Source of the DNA: Lentibacter sp. XHP0401
GTDB lineage: Bacteria > Pseudomonadota > Alphaproteobacteria > Rhodobacterales > Rhodobacteraceae
Direction: 5' to 3'
DNA length: 64,000 nucleotides
NCBI RefSeq assembly: GCF_025751535.1
Contig: NZ_JAOWLC010000010.1
Location: 62,001-126,000 of the forward strand
This document shows positions 18,506 through 25,282 of the stretch, piece by piece (the stretch's first letter is position 1; each line of letters begins with the position of its first letter). A program made the position numbers and the translations under genes. The notes beneath the pieces are model-generated. The model had not been told where the DNA came from. It saw only the letters and a list, made by a program, of their open reading frames with translations, and did not search any database.

Positions 18506-18868
18506 TTAACGCCCCCTGATGAAAGCCTCCAGATAGGCTGTCACAGCGTCCTGCACATGGCGAAAACGGTCGCCGCCCAGATGCTTGCCGCCATACCACC
18601 GCGTCACCACAACGACATGCCCCAAAAGCTCTTCCCGCTCCAGCATCCGGATGATGACCATACCCGCCCCCGCCTCGCCGTCATCGGCCTTCAGCGGGGT
18701 TCCGTCCGGCAAGATCATCGCCCAGGTGTTATGCGTGGCCTTGGCATATTTCTTATTTCTTTTCAGCGCCTTGAGAAGCGCGTCCGCGGCCTCTCTCGTA
18801 TCGGCCACCCCGCCCGAAACCGAATAGCGCGAGCCCCGGTCACTGATGATATTGTCAAGCTGGTTCAC
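18506..18868 (-). CDS. YigZ/IMPACT N-terminal domain protein
   Basis: A 120-aa protein matching only the N-terminal half of the YigZ/IMPACT (UPF0029) family: SRYSVSGGVADTREAADALL, KATHNTWAM, DDGEAGAG and VVVTRWYGGKHLGGDRF are its hallmark segments. The C-terminal domain of full-length YigZ (about 200 aa) is absent. The gene is intact and not visibly broken, so this looks like a stable single-domain form. Role unknown; IMPACT relatives bind translation factors. It starts 6 nt after the M48 gene stop, suggesting cotranscription. Confidence 0.88.
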   Translation of the reverse strand: MNQLDNIISDRGSRYSVSGGVADTREAADALLKALKRNKKYAKATHNTWAMILPDGTPLKADDGEAGAGMVIIRMLEREELLGHVVVVTRWYGGKHLGGDRFRHVQDAVTAYLEAFIRGR

Positions 18869-18874
18869 GCGGCC

Positions 18875-19585
18875 TCAGAGCTGCGATGCGGTCTGGCGAA
18901 CGGCTTCAATGCGCTGCGCATTAGGCGGATGCGTGCCAAGAAAACGGTCCCCGGGGTCGGGGATACGGCCAAAGAATGCCGCCCCGCGCACAGGGTCATA
19001 CCCCGCCTTTTTGGTGATCACGGTTCCCAGAACATCCGCTTCGATTTCATAGTCTTTCGAATAGGTCCGCGCGCCGACCTGAGCGCCAATTTCTCCAGCA
19101 CTTTGAAGGGCTTGCGCGTCAGCTCCAGTCAGTGCGGCAAGCCCTGCAAACACCAAAGCCCCCGTCTGCGCATTGCGTTGCTGGCGGGCAATATGCCCCG
19201 CAATATGGTGCGCTGCTTCATGGCTCATCACAAAGGCAAGCTCGTCCGCATTGCGCACATCGGCAATCATCGCAACGGTGAAAGCAATAATAGGCTGCCC
19301 CGATTTATCAAGCGTCTGATAGGCGTTCACAGGCTGGCCGGGACGGTCATCAATCACAATGCGGAAATCGCAATTCATCCCCGGCGCCCGCGCGCGGCAT
19401 TCACGCTCGGCCACAGGCTCGACTGTCTCGACAACTTCAACAAACTGCTTCGCCGCCGCCCGTCCGCTCAACTGCGCTGAAGTGGGCGCTGTTGTCGATG
19501 CAGCGGGGCTTGAAGAGCTTGTTTCAACAGGCACATCACACCCTGCCAAGGCCAGCAAAGCCAACACCACAAAACCCTTTTTCAT
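18875..19585 (-). CDS. M48-family metalloprotease, lipoprotein
   Basis: Predicted periplasmic lipoprotein zinc protease (237 aa). MKKGFVVLALLALAGC gives a lipobox with acylated Cys near residue 16. The active site is SHEAAHHIAGH (HExxH), with the third zinc ligand in SKDYEIEADVLG. It resembles the catalytic domain of the envelope quality-control protease BepA/LoiP group but lacks TPR repeats. Start 19585 is chosen because the lipobox spacing is then right. Probably first gene of a two-gene unit with the YigZ-like protein. Confidence 0.9.
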   Translation of the reverse strand: MKKGFVVLALLALAGCDVPVETSSSSPAASTTAPTSAQLSGRAAAKQFVEVVETVEPVAERECRARAPGMNCDFRIVIDDRPGQPVNAYQTLDKSGQPIIAFTVAMIADVRNADELAFVMSHEAAHHIAGHIARQQRNAQTGALVFAGLAALTGADAQALQSAGEIGAQVGARTYSKDYEIEADVLGTVITKKAGYDPVRGAAFFGRIPDPGDRFLGTHPPNAQRIEAVRQTASQL

Positions 19586-19728
19586 GAATGACATCGCTCT
19601 GCCCGTCCTGTTATTGCATTACACAAACATAGCCGCCTGCGGCCTTTCGCGCCAGCCCCATCACACGGGTTTGAAATCGCTTCAAGGCTCCCCCTTGCAA
19701 GTGGCGCGCATCCGCTTATTCTAGGCCC

Positions 19729-19986
19729 ATGTTTTCAATCGAACACGAATTTGACAGCACAATCATCACCCTTGTCGATGAGGGTGCCGCTCCCTTGGGT
19801 GAAGATATCGTCATCAACGCCTTTGAAAGCTGCGTCACGCTAGAGCAGTTTGACGCCCGCACAGACACCACCCAGAAAATCACACTCACCATCAACCAGC
19901 TGCAAGACCTCGCCGCAGCGCTTGATTTGCCCGAAGGTGTTTACTCTCTGGTGCGCGCCGAGAATGATCCCGAAGCGGGCACATAA
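19729..19986 (+). CDS. Small acidic protein, unknown
   Basis: An 85-aa acidic, soluble protein with no signal peptide, cysteine or recognisable motif. Sequence features include FDSTIITLVDEGAAPLGEDI and ITLTINQLQDLAAALDLPEG. AGG lies 5-6 nt before the ATG. It precedes the HDAC-like gene by 108 nt on the same strand, which could mean a shared transcript. Codon use is like that of its neighbours. No function can be suggested. Confidence 0.65.
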   Translation: MFSIEHEFDSTIITLVDEGAAPLGEDIVINAFESCVTLEQFDARTDTTQKITLTINQLQDLAAALDLPEGVYSLVRAENDPEAGT

Positions 19987-20094
19987 CGCCATCTTCAGCT
20001 TTTGTTAAACCTTGGCCGATAAACCTATAGTCGAGCCCTTGCCAATCCTGCGCATCCTTGCCCTAATGCACTTGCAGAAACTGAGGGCAGACAC

Positions 20095-21216
20095 ATGAGC
20101 ACATCGGCAAAAAACACGGGTTTTTATTTTGACGAAAAGTCATTCTGGCACGGCGGCGGTGATTTCGCGCTGACATTTCCTGTGGGCGGCCTTGTGCAGC
20201 CCTTGGTTGCCGGTGGCCTCCCCGAAGCCCCCGAAACAAAGCGCCGCTTCAAGAACCTGATGGATGTTACGGGCCTGAGCGAAGAGCTCACCCTAAGTTC
20301 CGCCCGCGCCTGCACCGATGAAGAACTCGCCCTCGTGCATCCCGTTGATTTCCTGTCAAAATTCAAAGAATTATCCGATGCAGGCGGTGGTAACCTCGGG
20401 TTGCGCACGCCTTTCCTCAAAGGCGGATACGAGCTTGCCGCACTCTCTGCCGGCCTCTCGCGCGCCGCCCTGTCCGATGTGCTCACAGGCAAGCTGCAAA
20501 ACGCCTACGCCCTCTCCCGTCCGCCGGGGCATCACTGCCTGCCCGAGTGGCCAAACGGTTTCTGCCTCCTTGCCAATGTCGCCATCGCGATCGAGGCCGC
20601 CAAAGCCGCGGGAGAAGCCAAGCGCTTCGCCGTGATCGACTGGGATGTCCACCACGGGAACGGGACCGAGCACATCTTCTACAAACGCGATGATGTCCTC
20701 ACAATCTCGATCCATGAAGAAAACAATTACCCCGTCGATACTGGCGCTCTGGCCGATAAAGGCAAGGGCGTCGGCCTTGGATATAACATGAATATCCCCT
20801 TGCCTCCCGGCTCTGGCCACAACACCTATCTTGAGGCGATGGACAAACTCGTCGTGCCCGCTTTCGAACGCTTCAAACCCGATGTCATCATCGTTGCTTG
20901 CGGCTATGACGCCGGCACATACGATCCGCTGGGCCACCAGCTTTGCACCGTTGAAACCTTCCGCCAGATGACCCGCCGTGTGCGCGAAGCCGCCGAAAGG
21001 CTCTGCGACGGCAAGCTCATGATGGCCCATGAAGGCGGCTACTCCGAAGTCTATGTCCCCTTCTGCGGCCATGCGGTAATGGAGGAAATGTCAGGCAGTT
21101 CAACCCGCGCACCAGACCCTATGGCCGAGGTCGTCGCGGCCCGTCAGCCAAACGCGCGTGTCGAGGCGTTTTTCTCAAGCCTGATTGATGAAATGGCGCT
21201 AGAGCACTTCGGCTAA
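20095..21216 (+). CDS. Class II histone-deacetylase-like amidohydrolase
   Basis: Zinc amidohydrolase of the arginase/deacetylase superfamily, 373 aa. It contains SRPPGHHCLPEWPNGFC (His146/His147 charge relay), IDWDVHHGNGTEH (zinc ligands Asp184 and His186), CGYDAGTYDPLG (zinc ligand Asp272) and HEGGYSEVYVPFCG (catalytic Tyr316). All key residues are present, so it should be active. Layout and length match the bacterial class II HDAC-like amidohydrolases such as FB188 HDAH. Natural substrates of such enzymes are unclear; acetylpolyamines, other acetylamides or acyl-lysines are possible. Confidence 0.93.
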   Translation: MSTSAKNTGFYFDEKSFWHGGGDFALTFPVGGLVQPLVAGGLPEAPETKRRFKNLMDVTGLSEELTLSSARACTDEELALVHPVDFLSKFKELSDAGGGNLGLRTPFLKGGYELAALSAGLSRAALSDVLTGKLQNAYALSRPPGHHCLPEWPNGFCLLANVAIAIEAAKAAGEAKRFAVIDWDVHHGNGTEHIFYKRDDVLTISIHEENNYPVDTGALADKGKGVGLGYNMNIPLPPGSGHNTYLEAMDKLVVPAFERFKPDVIIVACGYDAGTYDPLGHQLCTVETFRQMTRRVREAAERLCDGKLMMAHEGGYSEVYVPFCGHAVMEEMSGSSTRAPDPMAEVVAARQPNARVEAFFSSLIDEMALEHFG

Positions 21217-21223
21217 AGGCCCA

Positions 21224-21832
21224 CTACCACATGGTCTTTTTGGCTCGTTCGGCCCAGCCGTCATCATAGGCTGCGCCGCCTTCTTCGCCTTGTGTCTGCT
21301 CGGCCAGTATCTCGCCAACTGTGGGCAAACCCTCACTTTGGTCGCCCTCGCTCCAAAGGCCCGCACGCATCGGCGCGCGTGCGCATTGCGTATAGATCTC
21401 GCCGATTTTGATCACAATCACAGAGCGCGGCAAGCGGCCCTTATCATCAAACCGTTCGCACAAATCGGGGGCAACACTCACCTTCGCCAGCCCGTTCACC
21501 CGCACCACAGCGTTGGAGCCAGCCACCATAAACATAAGCGAAATGCGCCCGTCGGCCACAATATTGCGTAGCGTATCCATCCTGTTGTTGCCGCGCCAGT
21601 CAGGCATCAAAAGCGTGTGCTTATCAAGCTCGATCATAACAGGGCCGTCGTCACCGCGCGGGCTTCCATCGGTCCCGTCGGGGCCAACAGTTGAAATCAC
21701 ACAAAAGCGCGATCGGCGGACCCACTTGCTGTAAAGCGGCGTCATCTCATAGGCCACTTTGCGGATTGCCGCTGCGCCCGGCGCCCCGTAAAGCGCCTCT
21801 AGCTCGCTGATATCATTGATATACTCAGACAT
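21224..21832 (-). CDS. Pyridoxamine 5'-phosphate oxidase-like flavin-binding protein
   Basis: A 202-aa protein of the PNPOx-like split-barrel superfamily, MSMEG_1061-like group. SKWVRRSRFCVISTVGPDG, DGSPRGDDGPVMIELD and LLMPDWRGNNRMDTLRNIV are the typical FMN-site and strand segments. Likely binds FMN or a deazaflavin and reduces or oxidises a small molecule; substrate unknown. Start 21832 (or the ATG one codon upstream) overlaps the plsC stop by 8 nt, so it is the last gene of the ftsE-ftsX-plsC unit. Confidence 0.85.
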   Translation of the reverse strand: MSEYINDISELEALYGAPGAAAIRKVAYEMTPLYSKWVRRSRFCVISTVGPDGTDGSPRGDDGPVMIELDKHTLLMPDWRGNNRMDTLRNIVADGRISLMFMVAGSNAVVRVNGLAKVSVAPDLCERFDDKGRLPRSVIVIKIGEIYTQCARAPMRAGLWSEGDQSEGLPTVGEILAEQTQGEEGGAAYDDGWAERAKKTMW

Positions 21833-22550
21833 CATAACCCGCCTCGCGCAAAAGCGCGTCAGAGCGGGCTTCAACCTCGTCTTCAAGGCGGCGCATAAAA
21901 TCGGTCTGCCCCAATCCCGCGTCTATCGGCTCTAGAAACTCGACAACAGCAAGCCCCGCTTTGCGCATGATCGTGCCCTTGGGCCAGAACATTCCAGCAT
22001 TGGTCGCCACGGGCACGCAGGTCTGTTTCATCTGGCTATAGAGCGCATATGTGCCCACCTTATAGGGCCTCTTCTCGCCGGGTTTTACGCGTGTTCCCTG
22101 ACTATAAATCACCAACTGCCCTGCCGTTGTCAGGCCCGCTTTCACATCATCGAGCATCTTCTTGATGGCCTGCCCGCGCTTGCCGCGGTTCACAGGCACG
22201 CAGCCGATGCGGTAGGCATAAAGGCCAATGATTGGCGTCCAGAGGAGTTCGCGTTTCATGATAAATTTCGCAGCCGGGCTGGCATGGAAAATCATCAGAA
22301 TATCAAGGAAAGACTGGTGCTTGGCCGCGATAAGCATCTCGCCCTCAGGCAGCGCGCCACGCACCTCGGTGCGCAAGCCAAGCATCCAGCGCGCGGTAAA
22401 AAACACCCACACGCAATACAGTTTACAGGCCATTCGCGCACCCTTCGGACTGACCAGCGCCCATGGGAAAAACACGATCCCCAAAACCAGCATCGCCAAC
22501 GCGTTCTGCACCACAAAAACAAGCGAAATCACCCAGCGAATGACAGACAT
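21825..22550 (-). CDS. plsC: 1-acyl-sn-glycerol-3-phosphate acyltransferase
   Basis: Transfers an acyl chain to lysophosphatidic acid to make phosphatidic acid at the inner membrane. It has an N-terminal membrane helix (VISLVFVVQNALAMLVLGIVF), the catalytic HQSFLD (H-x4-D), IGCVPVNRGKRGQ, and YSQGTRVKPGE, which replaces the usual EGTR with QGTR. Length 241 aa from the ATG at 22550, which overlaps the ftsX stop by one base (TGATG). The Glu-to-Gln change in motif III is worth noting, although the arginine is kept. Confidence 0.93.
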   Translation of the reverse strand: MSVIRWVISLVFVVQNALAMLVLGIVFFPWALVSPKGARMACKLYCVWVFFTARWMLGLRTEVRGALPEGEMLIAAKHQSFLDILMIFHASPAAKFIMKRELLWTPIIGLYAYRIGCVPVNRGKRGQAIKKMLDDVKAGLTTAGQLVIYSQGTRVKPGEKRPYKVGTYALYSQMKQTCVPVATNAGMFWPKGTIMRKAGLAVVEFLEPIDAGLGQTDFMRRLEDEVEARSDALLREAGYDV

Positions 22551-23464
22551 CAGCGCAGCTCCTTCAACGTGCGGCGCGCGGCCGCCTGTGTGGCTCCGAA
22601 GGCCACGCCCCCCGCCAAAAGCGGAATAACAAGCGGCCAAAGCCAGCTTGCGCCCTGAAACCCGAGATCACTCAGAAATCCGGCCTCGCCACCACCCGCA
22701 GGCATGAGCACAACGGCAATTACCCCGAGAACCATGCCAACAGCCGCGCCCGTCAGCGAGCGCAGCGTAAAGCGGCGCACAAAAGCGCTGGCGATGTAAC
22801 TGTCCTTCGCCCCCACCAGCCGCATCACCGTAATCACCTTCGCGTTCGCCGCCAGCGCGGCATTGGCTGCCAGCGTAATCATCGCCCCCATAACTGCAAA
22901 AATAAGCACAATCGAGAACCACCCGAGGAACGAGAGCCGCCCCGCCGCTGCGGCCAAAGGCTTGCGCCAACGTGAATGGTCATCCAGCACAGCCCCGGGC
23001 ACCTCGCCCAAAAGGCGCAGGCGCAAAGCCTCCGCATCAAGCCCGACATCGGCCTCGACAATCTCGATCAACTGCGGAATAGGCAGCGCATCCAGCGGCA
23101 TGTCAGGCCCGAACCACGGCTCCAGAAGCTTGCGCTGTTCCCCGTCACTCAAAACCCGTGCACTGGCAATTCCGGGGGTCGTTTCAAGCACGGCAAGCGC
23201 AGCTTCCGTCTGCGCCTGCATTTGTCCTGCGGGCGCCGATATCCGCACCGTGGCCGATTGCGCAAGCTCGTTGGCCCACCGCTCCGAGAGCCGGCCCGCC
23301 GAGACCGAAAGCGCCAGCGCAAACACCGCCAGAAACGCCATAACAGCGGCGGCAAACACCGTGAGCCGCGCGGTAAATCCCGTAGGTGGCACGGCCCGCT
23401 CGGCCTGCGCATCACCAATGATAAAGCCGGTTATTCTGTTGATATCAAACAAATCCCGCATCAT
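22550..23464 (-). CDS. ftsX: Cell division ABC-transporter-like permease FtsX
   Basis: Membrane partner of FtsE, coupling divisome assembly to peptidoglycan hydrolase activation. It has an N-terminal cytoplasmic segment, TM1 (LTVFAAAVMAFLAVFALALS), a periplasmic loop of about 120 residues, and three C-terminal helices in a FtsX-type permease domain (VITVMRLVGAKDSYIASAFV). Length is 304 aa. Its first ATG overlaps the ftsE stop (ATGA). A second ATG 3 nt on would also serve. ftsE, ftsX and plsC are translationally coupled. Confidence 0.93.
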   Translation of the reverse strand: MMRDLFDINRITGFIIGDAQAERAVPPTGFTARLTVFAAAVMAFLAVFALALSVSAGRLSERWANELAQSATVRISAPAGQMQAQTEAALAVLETTPGIASARVLSDGEQRKLLEPWFGPDMPLDALPIPQLIEIVEADVGLDAEALRLRLLGEVPGAVLDDHSRWRKPLAAAAGRLSFLGWFSIVLIFAVMGAMITLAANAALAANAKVITVMRLVGAKDSYIASAFVRRFTLRSLTGAAVGMVLGVIAVVLMPAGGGEAGFLSDLGFQGASWLWPLVIPLLAGGVAFGATQAAARRTLKELR

Positions 23465-24138
23465 AGATCCGCCCCCGCAAGCTGCACACGGCGGTTCGCA
23501 ATGCGCAGCACCCGCGCCTGAACCTGTGTCTTGGCCGCCCGTATAAGGCCCATGTCATGCGTCGCAATCACCACGGTTTTGCCCATCTTGTTCAGCTCCA
23601 CCAACAGCTGCAAAAGCCGTTGTGACATTTCCCAATCAAGGTTGCCTGTTGGCTCGTCTGCCAGAATAATGTCAGGCGACATAATTACAGCCCGCGCCAG
23701 CGCAGCTCTCTGCCGCTCGCCTCCCGAAAGCTCGGGGGGAAGCGCACTCGCACGGTCGCGCAAGCCCACCCAGCTCAACAATTCAGACAGGTTCGCCTGC
23801 TCACTCGCAATGCTATGCCCCGAAACCGTCAGCGGCAGCGCGATGTTGTCGGCGATCGGGAGATGATCAAGAAACTGGCAATCCTGATGCACCACGCCAA
23901 TGTGGCGGCGCAACTCGGCAATCCCGTCACGGTCTAGGCTGCGCACGTCCTGATCAAACAGTCGCAAATGCCCCGCCGTTGGCAAAAGCTCTCCGTAACA
24001 CAGCTTCAAAAGCGTGGTTTTGCCCGCACCCGAAGGCCCCGTTAAAAAATGAAAAGACCCTGCAGGCAGGCTTAGCGTCAGATCGCCCAAAAGCTCTCCG
24101 TCGCCGTAGCTATAAGCCACATCATTAAGCTCTATCAC
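23461..24138 (-). CDS. ftsE: Cell division ATP-binding protein FtsE
   Basis: ABC ATPase of the FtsEX complex (225 aa). Walker A is GPSGAGKTT (residues 34-42), Q-loop HQDCQF, signature LSGGERQRAALA, Walker B IILADEPTGNLD and switch HD in ATHDMG. It starts with MIELNDVAYSYGDGELL. First gene of the minus-strand unit ftsE-ftsX-plsC-flavin protein and divergent from the zinc-ribbon protein across 183 bp. Confidence 0.96.
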   Translation of the reverse strand: MIELNDVAYSYGDGELLGDLTLSLPAGSFHFLTGPSGAGKTTLLKLCYGELLPTAGHLRLFDQDVRSLDRDGIAELRRHIGVVHQDCQFLDHLPIADNIALPLTVSGHSIASEQANLSELLSWVGLRDRASALPPELSGGERQRAALARAVIMSPDIILADEPTGNLDWEMSQRLLQLLVELNKMGKTVVIATHDMGLIRAAKTQVQARVLRIANRRVQLAGADL

Positions 24139-24321
24139 CGCTCATCCTCACCATGCCAGACACCCTGCAAAATACCGTTCCCGATACGCGTCAGACCATG
24201 CCTGAGCGCAAGCAAAGTTGCAATCGCGTTGGCCCAAAGCGTCTTTGCTCTTTCCGTGTAAGTGGTTAACCCTTATGGTGAATTAAGTTTTAGTTCTGGT
24301 TTGGGGATAAAAGGGGGCGAG

Positions 24322-25170
24322 ATGCGGCTGGTTTGCCCGAATTGCGGCGCACAATATGAAGTGCCAGATGAGGTTATCCCGCAGAGCGGGCGTGATGTTC
24401 AATGCTCGAACTGTGGCGATACATGGTTCCAGAACCACCCCGACAATGACCCGGAGCTAGCAGAAGAACTCGGCGAGGCGCTCGTTCAGGAAGATAGCGC
24501 AGAAGAAGAACAGCCAGAACCTGCTCCAACAGTCGAAGAGCCTCCCGCCCCCCCACTTCAGCGCAAGCGCGAGCTTGATCCCTCGGTCACAGATGTTCTG
24601 CGCGAAGAGGCCGCCCGCGAAGCCGAAGCCCGCAAACGCGAAACCGGCCCGCTCGAAGAGCAACCCGATCTCGGCATAGGCGAGCCCGATGATGAAGCCG
24701 CCCGCCGCCAGCGTGAAGCAAGCGAGCGTATGTCACGAATGCGCGGTGAAGACCCCCCCCCGGCTAAAGCTTCAGCCGCCATAGCTACGGCTGGGTCGCG
24801 CCGTGATGTTCTGCCAGACATCGATGAAATCAACTCGACCCTGCGCAAAGACAGCGAACGCCGTAAAACAGCCACAGAAGTTGCCGCCTCCCGCGAGGCC
24901 GAACCCCGGAAAAGCGGTTTCCTGCGCGGCTTCATTATGATGCTGCTCATCGCTGTTGTGCTGGTGCTGCTCTATGTGTTTGCGCCGCAAATCTCGTCCG
25001 CCGTGCCCGCGCTTGCGCCTGTGATGGAGAGCTATGTATCGCTCGTAAACGAAGCCCGTACATGGCTTGATGCCACGGTCCGGGGCCTCATGGGCACGCT
25101 TGATGGCATGGCCTCCGAAGGTGCAACGCCTGCCGAGACAGTTGGTGAAACACCAGCTCCGAGCGAGTAA
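24322..25170 (+). CDS. Zinc-ribbon and transmembrane domain protein
   Basis: A 282-aa protein starting with an MJ0042-type zinc ribbon, CPNCGAQYEVPDEVIP then VQCSNCGDTWF (two CxxC pairs, residues 4-36). A long acidic, Pro/Glu-rich, probably disordered region follows to about residue 200, then one membrane helix (GFIMMLLIAVVLVLLYVFA) and a short C-terminal tail. The layout suggests a cytosolic metal-binding head tethered to the inner membrane. GGGGG lies before the ATG at 24322; a GTG at 24262 is in frame but less likely. Function unknown; this protein type is widespread in Alphaproteobacteria. Confidence 0.85.
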   Translation: MRLVCPNCGAQYEVPDEVIPQSGRDVQCSNCGDTWFQNHPDNDPELAEELGEALVQEDSAEEEQPEPAPTVEEPPAPPLQRKRELDPSVTDVLREEAAREAEARKRETGPLEEQPDLGIGEPDDEAARRQREASERMSRMRGEDPPPAKASAAIATAGSRRDVLPDIDEINSTLRKDSERRKTATEVAASREAEPRKSGFLRGFIMMLLIAVVLVLLYVFAPQISSAVPALAPVMESYVSLVNEARTWLDATVRGLMGTLDGMASEGATPAETVGETPAPSE

Positions 25171-25205
25171 AAACAAGGCTTATAGCGCCCCGCCCTTAAA
25201 ATTGA

Positions 25206-25251
25206 ATCGCCAATACCCTGTCAGGCCGCGCCTTCTCGGGACATTGGCGAT
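25206..25251. terminator. Candidate bidirectional terminator
   Basis: ATCGCCAAT (25206-25214) pairs perfectly with ATTGGCGAT (25243-25251), and the stem continues with CCC/GGG after a bulge. It lies between convergent genes. The bases that follow are ACTTTATATA on the plus strand and TCAATTTTAAGG on the minus strand, so the U-runs are weak. Confidence 0.5.
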
Positions 25252-25282
25252 ACTTTATATATCAGGTTAAAGACGAGACGCT

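Noticed and set aside
24264-24271. GGTTAACC near the zinc-ribbon gene, possible CtrA half-site
   Set aside because: The second half-site is not at the N7 spacing required by the CtrA consensus; TTAACC alone is too common.
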